A program made the translations under genes and the position numbers. Of a stretch of DNA of 64,000 bases, positions 16,746-24,639 are shown one piece after another (position 1 is the first letter of the stretch; every line of letters starts with the position of its first letter). The DNA comes from Gordonia asplenii (GTDB lineage Bacteria > Actinomycetota > Actinomycetes > Mycobacteriales > Mycobacteriaceae): the NCBI RefSeq assembly GCF_012933505.1, contig NZ_JABBNB010000026.1, forward strand, positions 1 through 64,000. The letters run 5' to 3'. The notes under the pieces are model-generated. The model made no database searches. It had not been told where the DNA came from and worked only from the letters and a program-made list of their open reading frames with translations.

Positions 16746-17341
16746 CGTCGGGTAGGACTGTGGCGGGCGGTGACGCCGCCGCTACTATCCTCGCCGCGGC
16801 GGAAGCCTGCTTCGAGCGGTTCGGCATCGCCAAGACGACGATGGAAGACGTCGCCCGCGCCGCCGATCTGTCTCGCGCGACCGTCTACCGACATTTCAGC
16901 GATCGGGACAGCCTGATCATGGCGTCGGTCGTGCGACGCTCACGCATGAATCACGATGCGGCACGGTCCTATATCCGCAACTGGCCGGTATTCGCCGACC
17001 GCGTCGTGGAAGGAATCTGCTACGACGTCAAACGCGGCCGCCGCGACCCCATGATGCACATGCTGGTCTCGCCGGAGCAGATGACCTTGTCGACGCAATT
17101 GCTCTGGCAATCGGGCGCCGCGGTGGACCTGACCCACGAATTGTGGGGTCCGATTCTCATCGAGGCGCAGCAACTGGGTGAGCTGCGCAAAGACGTCGAT
17201 GTGCGGCTGTTGAGCGAATGGATCGCCGAACTGGAGATCATGTTCATCAGCCAGACCGACGGCAGCGACGAGGCGATGGATCGGTTCCGGACGAAACTAC
17301 GAGCATTCCTGGTCCCGGCATTGTTGCCGGCGGACGGGTGA
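16742..17341 (+). CDS. TetR-family transcriptional regulator (second of a tandem pair)
   Basis: A 199-residue TetR with a helix-turn-helix at about residues 15-58 (ERFGIAKTTMEDVARAADLSRATVYRHFSDRDSLI). The ligand domain contains LVSPEQMTLSTQLL, parallel to LVSPEHMQLATPIL in the preceding protein. The start overlaps the upstream stop (ATGA), which implies coupled translation and possibly a heterodimer. That would be unusual for TetR proteins, which normally act as homodimers. What it senses is not visible in the sequence. Confidence 0.88.
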   Translation: MTSGRTVAGGDAAATILAAAEACFERFGIAKTTMEDVARAADLSRATVYRHFSDRDSLIMASVVRRSRMNHDAARSYIRNWPVFADRVVEGICYDVKRGRRDPMMHMLVSPEQMTLSTQLLWQSGAAVDLTHELWGPILIEAQQLGELRKDVDVRLLSEWIAELEIMFISQTDGSDEAMDRFRTKLRAFLVPALLPADG

Positions 17342-17763
17342 GACTCGGACGAGCTTGCGGTCGCGACCCTCCCGCTCCCCGAGTGCCGAACGAGCTTGCG
17401 AGTTCGGTGTATCGAGGGGCCGCGAGACAATCCACGTGGCGCAACCCATCGCCGTGACGGCTCACATCCCCAGAGTCGTACTGCACTGACACGTTCCCAC
17501 TGCGCTGCCCGACCACCCTGCTCCGCCGCATCCTGCTGGTTGAGCGAGGCGAAGCCGAGTCGAAACCACTGTGACGCTGCAGGTTTCGTCATAGCCCGGC
17601 CGGAGGGGGTTTCGACTCGCTCCGCTCGCTCAACCGGCAGAGGAACGCAACGTCATACAACTCTTTAGTCCGACACACCACTAGCGACTGCGGCAGCTCC
17701 ACACACTGCGCTGACCAGTGCAATAGGAAGGGGCTACCGCCGCGGGAAGTGTGCCCGCCGCTC
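17342..17763. repeat. 422-bp gene-free region with two dispersed repeat types
   Basis: Bases 17375-17430 are a copy of repeat A (CCGAACGAGCTTGCGAGTTCGG core, itself a hairpin), which recurs at 26274-26474 and 56036-56092. Bases 17528-17638 hold a pair of inverted repeat-B-like elements: TGGTTGAGCGAGGCGAAGC...GAAACC, facing GGTTTCGACTCGCTCCGCTCGCTCAACC. They form a long imperfect stem between the TetR pair and the converging reductase gene. It may act as a transcription barrier. Nothing else was recognised. Confidence 0.6.
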
Positions 17764-18705
17764 CTACAAGTCGATTACCAACCGCTCTGACGCGCAGCGA
17801 GAGACGCAGATCATCATCACGTCGCCGTCGGCCTGCTCATCCTCGTCGAGCACCGAATCGCGATGCTCGGGGCGCCCGGCGAGAACCGCGACTTCGCATG
17901 TGCCGCAGGTACCTTCGCGGCAGGAGAACTCGGCGTCGACGCCGGCGTCGAGCACGGCGTCGAGGATGGACTCCTCCGCTCCGACCTTGACGGTCATTCC
18001 CGATCGAGCGAGCTCGACTTCGAATGTCGTGTCGATCAGGTCCGTGGGCAATTCCTTCGGTGCGAATCGTTCCACGTGTAACGGCACACCGCGGCCATGG
18101 CAGACGCCTTCGAGAGCGACGAGCAGTGGCTCTGGTCCGCATGAGTAGACCACGCCGTCGTCGACGCCGCGCACGGCCGACTCCAGATCGAGCAGACCCA
18201 CTTCATCGGCGGGCGCCAGCGTGACCTGTTCGGGGAACTCGCCGCAAATCTGTTGTGCGAAGGCCATACTCGCGCGGGTGCGGCCGCCGTACAACAGCCG
18301 CCACGGGCGGTCGGCCGCGGTAGCGGCACGCATCATCGGCAGTAGGGGAGTGATGCCGATTCCGCCCGCGATGAAGAGATACGACGCCGCGTCGACGAAT
18401 GCGAAATGGTTGCGGGGACCATTCGACTCGACGACGGCTCCGACACGGAGGCGATCGTGAACGAATGCCGAACCACCGCGGCCCGCCCGCTCCCTGAGCA
18501 CCGCGATGCGCCAGTGGTCGTCAGCCGGATCGCCGCACAGGGAATACTGCCGGGTCAGCCCGTCGCCGAGCTCGAGGTCGAGGTGCGCGCCGGGCAGCCA
18601 GTCGGGCAGAGCGGCGTCGTCGGCGTCGGCCAGGCATAGCGAGACGACGTCGTCGGCGATGGTCTCGTGTGCGATCACGCGGAGTCGGCGAAAAGTAGCG
18701 GTCAT
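17764..18705 (-). CDS. Rieske-oxygenase reductase (phthalate dioxygenase reductase-like, FMN/NAD plus plant-type [2Fe-2S])
   Basis: A 313-residue electron-transfer protein. It has the flavin domain with RQYSLCG (about 52-58), the NAD domain with IAGGIGITPLLPM (about 112-124) and YSCGPEPLL (about 187-195). The C-terminal plant-type ferredoxin domain carries CREGTCGTCE (about 260-269) and a distal Cys near ICVSRCA. The domain order FMN-NAD-[2Fe-2S] is that of phthalate dioxygenase reductases. No second reductase of this kind is in the window, so it may serve all three Rieske oxygenases. A copy of the 23-bp palindrome lies upstream, so it appears to be co-regulated with them. Confidence 0.92.
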   Translation of the reverse strand: MTATFRRLRVIAHETIADDVVSLCLADADDAALPDWLPGAHLDLELGDGLTRQYSLCGDPADDHWRIAVLRERAGRGGSAFVHDRLRVGAVVESNGPRNHFAFVDAASYLFIAGGIGITPLLPMMRAATAADRPWRLLYGGRTRASMAFAQQICGEFPEQVTLAPADEVGLLDLESAVRGVDDGVVYSCGPEPLLVALEGVCHGRGVPLHVERFAPKELPTDLIDTTFEVELARSGMTVKVGAEESILDAVLDAGVDAEFSCREGTCGTCEVAVLAGRPEHRDSVLDEDEQADGDVMMICVSRCASERLVIDL

Positions 18706-18732
18706 GGGATCTCCGAAACGGTTGAGTGCCTC

Positions 18733-18755
18733 ATAATCTTATGATATTAGTTTTA
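18733..18755. promoter_or_regulatory. Diverged copy of the 23-bp palindrome before the Rieske reductase gene
   Basis: This block contains CTTAT and TAGTTTTA in the same spacing as the copy at 37217-37239. It lies 28 bp upstream of the reductase start. It is the weakest of the five copies. Confidence 0.45.
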
Positions 18756-18850
18756 AGTGAGCAACTGAACGACGCCACTCACCGCGTCGGATCTCTTGGG
18801 CTACAACAATTCTCGCGGGACGACTCGGCCCGTCCAAGGTGGTGCCTGCA

Positions 18851-19708
18851 ATGCCCCTCAACGAAACAATGACCAGCTTCCACGGCGACGGCGTGATCCT
18901 CGCGGCCAGCACATGGGTGTCGTCGAGTATGCCCGCGGGCATCGTGCTGCTTCTGCACGGTGGCGGTCAGACGCGGCACTCGTGGCAGCAGACCGGTCGG
19001 CGACTCGCCGCTCACGGATGGGTGGTGCATGCCCTCGACCTGCGCGGTCACGGCGCCAGCGACTGGGCGCCCGACGGTGACTACACCATCGATGCACATG
19101 CGCGCGACATCGCGTGCGTCGCTCGCAGCCTGCCCGAGCCGCCGATTCTGGTAGGTGCGTCGCTGGGTGGGATGGCGTCGCTGATCGCCGCCGCCGCGGA
19201 CACCGGTCTCGCGCGAGCGCTCGTGCTCGTCGACATCACGCCGAAGGCGCAACCCAAGGGACTGGCGAAGATCCACGACTTCATGGAGAGCGGGGTCCAG
19301 GGCTTCGACACCCTCGACGACGTCCTGGCCGCCGTCGTCGCCTACAACCCGCAGCGGCGCCGCGCCCCGCGGATCGAGGGGTTGCGCAAGAACCTCCGCA
19401 ATCGTGACGGACGCTGGTACTGGCACTGGGACCCCCGCATACTCGCGCAGCGAGAGAACTCGGTGGCTGCGGCCGACGAACGCGAACGGACGGCACGCCG
19501 CGCCGCACAACAGATCTCGGTGCCGACGCTGCTGGTGCGCGGTGCGCAATCCGACGTTGTCGGAGACGACGGGGTCGCCGATCTCCTGGCGCTGATTCCG
19601 GGTGCACGCCACGTCGACGTCGACGGCGCCGGGCACATGGTGTCCGGCGACGACAACGACGTACTCAGCCACGGCATCGTCGACTTCTGCGCCAGCCTGC
19701 GCGCATGA
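18851..19708 (+). CDS. Alpha/beta hydrolase
   Basis: A 285-residue hydrolase with the HGGGQTRHSW oxyanion region (about 36-45) and nucleophile Ser in VGASLGGMA (about 100-108). A late Asp lies in RGAQSDVV (about 236-243) and the catalytic His in DGAGHMV (about 257-263). The fold resembles esterases and C-C or epoxide hydrolases, which cannot be told apart here. ATG 18851 was chosen because AAGGTGG precedes it; a GTG at 18839 is possible. It is followed after 83 bp by a mycofactocin-type SDR on the same strand. Confidence 0.82.
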   Translation: MPLNETMTSFHGDGVILAASTWVSSSMPAGIVLLLHGGGQTRHSWQQTGRRLAAHGWVVHALDLRGHGASDWAPDGDYTIDAHARDIACVARSLPEPPILVGASLGGMASLIAAAADTGLARALVLVDITPKAQPKGLAKIHDFMESGVQGFDTLDDVLAAVVAYNPQRRRAPRIEGLRKNLRNRDGRWYWHWDPRILAQRENSVAAADERERTARRAAQQISVPTLLVRGAQSDVVGDDGVADLLALIPGARHVDVDGAGHMVSGDDNDVLSHGIVDFCASLRA

Positions 19709-19791
19709 CGCCCGGATCCGACGGCGGCGACACCGGCAACTCGAAACACCCAGAACCCCAAGATGATTCACCACAGGTAAGGAAGAAGAAC

Positions 19792-20616
19792 ATGGCACGA
19801 CTCGACGGCAAGGTAGCCTTCATCACCGGCGTCGCCCGCGGACAGGGACGTTCGCACGCGATCCGGCTGGCGCAGGAAGGGGCGTCGATCATCGGCATGG
19901 ACATCTGTGCGCAGATTCCGTCGGTGTTCTACCCGATGGCCACCCGCGAAGATCTCGCCGAGACCGAACGGCTCGTGAAAGAGGTCGGCGGACAGATCGT
20001 CACGAGCATCGGCGACGTCCGCAATCGCGAGGACATCCAGGCGGCGCTCACCGCCGGCATCGAGCAGTTCGGTCACGTCGACACGGTCATCCCGAATGCC
20101 GGGATCATGCCGGTCATCGGGCCCGGCGAGCAGCCTCAAGCGTGGTTCGACGCCGTCGACGTCATGCTCACCGGTGTGTGGCAGGTGCTCGACGTCGTGG
20201 TGCCGATCCTCATCGAGCAGGGCCGCGGCGGAACCATCACCATCACCAGTTCGGCCGCGGGACTGCGCAGCATCGGGCTGAACACCCTCCCGGGGCAAGC
20301 CGGCTACTCGGCCGCCAAACACGGCGTGGTCGGGCTGATGCGGCTGTACTCGAAGCAGTTGGCCAAGCACATGATTCGCGTCAACACCGTTCATCCGACC
20401 GGCGTGAACACGCCGATGGTCGCCAACGCCGAGTACGGCGAGTTCGTGATGTCGCACCCGGAGGTCGCCGCCGACGACGCGTACAAGAACCCCATGCCGG
20501 TGGAGCTCATCGAAGCCGTCGACATCAGCAACGCCATCCTGTTCCTCGCATCCGACGAGGCGCGCTACGTCACGGGCATCACGATGCCCGTCGATGCCGG
20601 CTACAACAACCGCTGA
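19792..20616 (+). CDS. Mycofactocin-coupled SDR (carveol dehydrogenase-like)
   Basis: A 274-residue dehydrogenase whose N-terminus, GKVAFITGVARGQGRSHA, is the hallmark of the SDR subfamily dependent on mycofactocin. It also has IIGMDIC at the end of beta-2 and a long insertion before the NAG motif. The catalytic Ser is in TSSAAG and the YSAAKHG motif is present. Members keep a tightly bound NAD and pass electrons to the peptide cofactor, and include carveol dehydrogenase. Start at ATG 19792 after AAGGAAGAA. No mycofactocin biosynthesis genes are in the window, so the cofactor must come from elsewhere. A cyclic or terpenoid alcohol is a reasonable substrate guess. Confidence 0.9.
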   Translation: MARLDGKVAFITGVARGQGRSHAIRLAQEGASIIGMDICAQIPSVFYPMATREDLAETERLVKEVGGQIVTSIGDVRNREDIQAALTAGIEQFGHVDTVIPNAGIMPVIGPGEQPQAWFDAVDVMLTGVWQVLDVVVPILIEQGRGGTITITSSAAGLRSIGLNTLPGQAGYSAAKHGVVGLMRLYSKQLAKHMIRVNTVHPTGVNTPMVANAEYGEFVMSHPEVAADDAYKNPMPVELIEAVDISNAILFLASDEARYVTGITMPVDAGYNNR

Positions 20617-20943
20617 CCCGCTGGGTGTTTGGTGCGTTGGCGGCGTCGGATTGCGTGGTTTCGACACGGGCCTTCGCTAGCGCTTCGGCCCGGCTCAACC
20701 GGCGGTGTGGGTGGCGCGGCGCAACCTGGATCCACCGATGGTGGGCCCTCCGCTGGTTGAGCCATGAGGAGCGTTAGCGACGAGCGTGTCGAAACCGTGG
20801 TGAGACGAGTTATCAACTGTCGCTGGGTGTTTGGTGCGTTGGCGGCGTCGGGTTGCGTGGTTTCGACACGGGCCTTCGCTAACGCTCCGGCCCGGCTCAA
20901 CCAGCGGGTGCCCGGCTCAACCAGCGGTATGGATGGCCACACC
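20617..20943. repeat. Repeat-B cluster (several copies) between SDR and aldehyde dehydrogenase genes
   Basis: These 327 bp are almost entirely repeat. The unit GGTTTCGACACGGGCCTTCGCTA...CGGCCCGGCTCAACC occurs at about 20660-20703 and 20858-20906, with an opposite copy at 20755-20800 (GGTTGAGCC...CGTGTCGAAACC). The segment 20790-20900, including GAGACGAGTTATCAACTGTCGC, reappears in reverse orientation at about 58370-58450. It separates two converging genes and may block transcription. Confidence 0.65.
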
Positions 20944-22398
20944 CTAGAAGTAGATCGACTTGGTCTGCAGATACGGGGCCATGCCCTCGGGCCCGAGTTC
21001 ACGTCCGAGCCCGGACGCCTTGACGCCGCCGAACGGTGCGGCGAGGTCGAGACCGTAGTGGTTGACGCCGACCGTGCCGGTGTGGATCCGGTCGGCTATC
21101 GCCAGGCCCCGCGCCTCGTCGGACGTCCAGACGGTGCCGCCGAGTCCGTACGGGGAGTCGTTCGCGATGGCGATCGCCTCAGCGTCGTCGGTGTAGGGCG
21201 TGATGGTCAGCACCGGACCGAAGACCTCCTCCTGCGCGAGTCGCGCCGAGTTGTCGACGTCGGCGAAGACCGTTGGGGCGACGTACCATCCGGTGTCGAT
21301 GCCGTGGGGCACGGCGCCGCCGGTGGTGAGGCGGTGTCCTGCCGCCCGTCCGACGTCGATGTAGTCGAGCACCCGACTCCGCTGTGCCTGTGTGACCAGC
21401 GGGCCGAGTTGAGTCGCTTTGTCGAGTGGGTCGCCGATGGTCAGGGCGGCGACCGTGTCGGTGACGGCCTCGACGACGTCGGCGTAGCGCGATCGCGGTG
21501 CCAGAATTCGCGTGCAAGCGTGGCAGGTCTGGCCGTTGTTGACCAGAGAGACTCCGGCGAGTCCCGCGGCGAACAGCGAGAGGTCGGCGTCGTCGGTGAC
21601 GATCGATGCCGATTTGCCGCCGAGTTCGAGAGTGACCGGACGCAGCAGCCGTCCGCACACTTCACCGATCGCCCGGCCCGCGGGCGTCGAGCCGGTGAAT
21701 GCGACCTTGTCGACGCCAGGATGTTCGACGAGGTAGGCGCCCGTCTCCCGACCGCCTGGGAGCACGTTGAGGACACCGGCCGGCAGTCCGGCTGCGACGG
21801 CAGCATCGGCGAAAACATATGCGTCGAGCGCGGTTTCGGGTGAGGGCTTGAGGACCACGGTGCATCCGGCAGCCAATGCGGGTGCGATCTTCATGGCCGC
21901 GAGCGACTGCGGATAGTTCCACGGCGTGATGGCCGCGACCACCCCGACCGGCTCGTGCCTGACTACAGTTCGCTCGCCGAGCGCGCTGGGACGGATATCG
22001 TCGGCGGCGTTCTCGCGCAGCAGCTGTGCGTAGTAACTGACCATCATCGACGGTGCGTACCCGTTGGCGCCGATCGACAGCGAGATCGGCATGCCGTTCT
22101 CGCGGCTCGCGAGCACGGCGGTGGTCTTGGCGCGCGCTCTCAATTCGGACGCGAAGCGATCCAACGCGACGGCGCGGTCGACCGCCGAGCGCCCACGCCA
22201 ACCGGGTAGAGCCCGGCGCGCGGCCGCTACCGCTGCGTCGACGTCGGTGCTCGACGCCGACGCCGCTGTGCCCAAGACGGTTTCGGTGGCCGCCTCGATG
22301 ACGTCGACGGTGGCTCCGCCGGCGGGAGCGACCCACTCGCCCGCGATGAAGAGATCGGGGCGGTCCACTGTGATGGGGCTGTCGAAAGTGGTTGTCAT
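20944..22398 (-). CDS. Aldehyde dehydrogenase
   Basis: A 484-residue ALDH superfamily enzyme. ITPWNYP (about 150-156), LELGGKSAS (about 253-261), the nucleophilic Cys in NNGQTCHA (about 284-291) and EEVFGPVLTI (about 384-393) are all present. The start was placed at ATG 22398, where the family N-terminus begins (LFIAGEWVAPAGG). It is followed upstream on the same strand by the thiolase-like, DUF35 and SnoaL-like genes, forming a four-gene unit read leftwards from 24401. In this setting it may oxidise the aldehyde released by the neighbouring aldolase (inference). Confidence 0.92.
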   Translation of the reverse strand: MTTTFDSPITVDRPDLFIAGEWVAPAGGATVDVIEAATETVLGTAASASSTDVDAAVAAARRALPGWRGRSAVDRAVALDRFASELRARAKTTAVLASRENGMPISLSIGANGYAPSMMVSYYAQLLRENAADDIRPSALGERTVVRHEPVGVVAAITPWNYPQSLAAMKIAPALAAGCTVVLKPSPETALDAYVFADAAVAAGLPAGVLNVLPGGRETGAYLVEHPGVDKVAFTGSTPAGRAIGEVCGRLLRPVTLELGGKSASIVTDDADLSLFAAGLAGVSLVNNGQTCHACTRILAPRSRYADVVEAVTDTVAALTIGDPLDKATQLGPLVTQAQRSRVLDYIDVGRAAGHRLTTGGAVPHGIDTGWYVAPTVFADVDNSARLAQEEVFGPVLTITPYTDDAEAIAIANDSPYGLGGTVWTSDEARGLAIADRIHTGTVGVNHYGLDLAAPFGGVKASGLGRELGPEGMAPYLQTKSIYF

Positions 22399-22420
22399 GC
22401 AGGCGATTCCTTCATGTGGG

Positions 22421-23602
22421 TTAGAGAGTGTCCTGGTGACCGAAGAGCGTCGAGGAGACCAGCGGGGCCATCGGTCCGCCGATGAACAGTGAGGTTCGCG
22501 CGCCCTCGACCTGGTTCGTCGACGTGCCGCGGATCTGTCGGACGGCCTCCACGGCGAGCCCCATGCCGTTGACGAAGCTGTCGGCGATGTTGCCGCCGCT
22601 GGTGTTGACCGGCAGTTTGCCGATTCCGGCGGTGAGATTGTCGACGGTGAGAACCTCACCCGCAGCGGGTCCGGTCGGCGCGAGTCCGTGATCGATCAGG
22701 GCGGCGACGGCGGGTCCGGAGAAGTTCTCGTAGACCTGCGTGACGTCGACGTCGTCGGGGCCGAGGCCCGCTCCCGCCCACAGACGTTCGGCGACGCCGG
22801 GCCGGCCGGCACGTCCGGCGAAACCGGCACTGGTGTACATGTCGTCGTTGTCGATCAGCGACGAGTAGCCGCCGGGGGCGCCCTGCGCCCCCGAAAGGAT
22901 ATATGCCGCATCGGATTTCATGGCCTTCGCTCGCTCGGCGGAGACGACGATCAGTGCTACGGCTCCGTCGTTCTCCCGCGAGCAGTCGAACAGGTGAAAG
23001 GGCTCGGTGATGAGCCGTGAGGCCTCGTACGCGTCCTCATCGAGGGGCTTACCGTATGCGGCCGCGGTCGGGTTGTTCTGAGCGTGCCGATATGCGGCCA
23101 GGACCAACGCGCGCAATGCCTCCCGCGGTACGCCGTCGTGCTCGATGAGCCGTTGGGTGCGCAGGGCGCACACCTGCGCCGGCGATCCGACGCCGTGCGC
23201 GAGGTAATGCGGTCCGTAGAAATAGCTCGCGTACCCGAGCCGGCCGGTGTCGGCCTGGGCCATCGATCGATATACGACGACGGTGTTCGCCTGGCCAGAC
23301 GCGATCGCGACGGCGGCGTTGTTGATGGCCGCGGCGACTCCGCCGCCCCCACCACCCCACATCATGGTCGACCACAGCACGTCGTCGACGCCGAGCGCGC
23401 CGCCGAGCATTGCGCCGTCGTATCCGCCGCCGGCGTAGGAGACGAAGCCGTCGAGTTCGCGTGGACTGATGCCGGCGTCGGCGCAGGCTGCGACTATCGC
23501 CTCGAGTGTCATCGGCATCTCGCCGTGCGGCGCCTCACCGCGTTTGTAGTGGTGCTCGGCGACGCCGACGACGGCGGTGGTGCCGCGAAGGGCAGTGTTC
23601 AT
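22421..23602 (-). CDS. Thiolase-fold protein lacking the catalytic Cys (Ltp2-like aldolase candidate)
   Basis: A 393-residue SCP2-thiolase superfamily protein. Where thiolases have the nucleophilic Cys (CASG), this one reads MMWGGGGGGVAAA (about 84-96). Where they have NTHGG it reads NTSGGN (about 343-348). The rest of the thiolase C-terminus (VEAVRQIRG, about 361-369) and a Tyr in VYENFSGP (about 302-309) remain. Ltp2, the steroid side-chain retro-aldolase, shares these losses and works with a DUF35 partner. Such a partner is encoded immediately upstream, so C-C cleavage of a beta-hydroxyacyl-CoA is the best hypothesis. Confidence 0.82.
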   Translation of the reverse strand: MNTALRGTTAVVGVAEHHYKRGEAPHGEMPMTLEAIVAACADAGISPRELDGFVSYAGGGYDGAMLGGALGVDDVLWSTMMWGGGGGGVAAAINNAAVAIASGQANTVVVYRSMAQADTGRLGYASYFYGPHYLAHGVGSPAQVCALRTQRLIEHDGVPREALRALVLAAYRHAQNNPTAAAYGKPLDEDAYEASRLITEPFHLFDCSRENDGAVALIVVSAERAKAMKSDAAYILSGAQGAPGGYSSLIDNDDMYTSAGFAGRAGRPGVAERLWAGAGLGPDDVDVTQVYENFSGPAVAALIDHGLAPTGPAAGEVLTVDNLTAGIGKLPVNTSGGNIADSFVNGMGLAVEAVRQIRGTSTNQVEGARTSLFIGGPMAPLVSSTLFGHQDTL

Positions 23603-24051
23603 CGGTGCGGCCTTTCCGACTCGGTAGCTGATTGTGTTCGGCGCCAACGCAATAACGGCCACTCAGCTCCCTCGTCGAGCTGGAACTCGCCGGTCACTTC
23701 GTCGCCGATGTGGATGCCGCCGTCGCCGTCGAGCAGCATGCCGAGCACACGCCGTCCGCCGGCGTGGGGGAGCTCGACGAGAACCGTCACGTAGGGCGCG
23801 CGGTCGGCGTATTCGCGGATGAAGGGATAGTGGCTCCGGGACCAGGCGTAGACGACGCCGGTCGGCTCGACGGATTCCCAGCCGGGCGAAAAGGTGTGGC
23901 AGTGTGCGCAGATCCACTGTGGACCCCAGATCCACGTCGCACATTCGCCGCATCGCTGGATCCGCAGTTCGCCGTCGCGTAGTCCGTCCCAATGCGGTTG
24001 GTCGAGGCCGTCGGCGGCCGGACCCCAGGGATACTCGATGGCAGTGGTCAC
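23599..24051 (-). CDS. DUF35 OB-fold protein with rubredoxin-like zinc ribbon
   Basis: A 150-residue protein with a zinc ribbon (CGEC...CAHC: Cys34, Cys37, Cys48, Cys51) followed by an OB-fold (GVVYAWSRSHYPF... to the end). DUF35 proteins pair with thiolase-like enzymes and are needed by Ltp2 for aldolase activity. GTG 24051 was chosen because it overlaps the SnoaL-like stop in a GTGA junction. Its stop region overlaps the start of the thiolase-like gene by 4 bp, so the three proteins are made in concert and the DUF35 and thiolase-like proteins probably form a complex. Confidence 0.85.
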   Translation of the reverse strand: MTTAIEYPWGPAADGLDQPHWDGLRDGELRIQRCGECATWIWGPQWICAHCHTFSPGWESVEPTGVVYAWSRSHYPFIREYADRAPYVTVLVELPHAGGRRVLGMLLDGDGGIHIGDEVTGEFQLDEGAEWPLLRWRRTQSATESERPHR

Positions 24052-24401
24052 GAGGGGGCTCCGGTGCCCGGCGACGTCGACGCCGAGCCTGGATCCGGTG
24101 AGAAGTTCTCCAAACCGGTTGCCAGCCAACGTCCCTCGCGTAGCTCCCACGTCGATCGCAGGCCGAGCGGCCCACTTGCGAGGTGGTAGACCGCCTCACC
24201 GACGCGTCGGTCGCCGTCGGCGTAGACATTGACGATCTCCGCACGCTCGACCGGTGAGCGCGGTACATCGACGCCGTCGAACACCGTCGGTAATCGGTCC
24301 GGGGCCATATCGGCCAGCGCCGAGCGCATATCCCCGGTCCGGACGAATCCGACGTGGCGCTCGTAGAGTTGTGTGAACTCGTCGAGGTCGGTGGCTGACA
24401 T
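24048..24401 (-). CDS. SnoaL/NTF2-like small protein
   Basis: A 117-residue alpha-plus-beta cone-fold protein (TDLDEFTQLYERHVGFVRTGDMRSAL at the start, ELREGRWLATGLENF near the end). Many SnoaL-like proteins in catabolic clusters are hydratases, isomerases or dehydratases acting in a single pocket. The catalytic residues here cannot be assigned by eye. AAGGAG precedes ATG 24401. It is the first gene of the leftward unit with the DUF35, thiolase-like and aldehyde dehydrogenase genes. A role in preparing the aldolase substrate is plausible but unproven. Confidence 0.65.
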   Translation of the reverse strand: MSATDLDEFTQLYERHVGFVRTGDMRSALADMAPDRLPTVFDGVDVPRSPVERAEIVNVYADGDRRVGEAVYHLASGPLGLRSTWELREGRWLATGLENFSPDPGSASTSPGTGAPS

Positions 24402-24441
24402 GTGTTCTCCTTGATCGAGTCGGGGGCGGTTCGGTCCTACC

Positions 24442-24460
24442 CTAAAGCTAATGGCTTTAG
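24442..24460. promoter_or_regulatory. Palindrome in the SnoaL-FprB divergent region
   Basis: CTAAAG-N7-CTTTAG is a perfect inverted repeat 41 bp upstream of the SnoaL-like start. On the minus strand it lies at the -10 end of a possible promoter (TTGCCT, 17 bp, TAGCTT). It is a candidate operator different from the 23-bp motif. Confidence 0.4.
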
Positions 24461-24509
24461 ATAAATTAGGCAAGATTCGCGCGCGGTCTAGTCTACGGTG
24501 GCCGCGGTG

Positions 24510-24531
24510 ATCTAATCTATTGACGTTAGAT
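24510..24531. promoter_or_regulatory. Second palindrome in the SnoaL-FprB divergent region
   Basis: ATCTAA-N10-TTAGAT is a perfect inverted repeat about 110 bp before the FprB-like start. Together with the palindrome at 24442 it suggests that a repressor controls both divergent units. Confidence 0.35.
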
Positions 24532-24639
24532 ATTCGCAGAGGTGCCGCCCAATGTGAGTTTGTGACCGCTCGGGTGCGGCACTCAACCGAATCACAACGC
24601 GTTGGTGACATCGCTCCAGAACCGAACTGAGGAACACTC

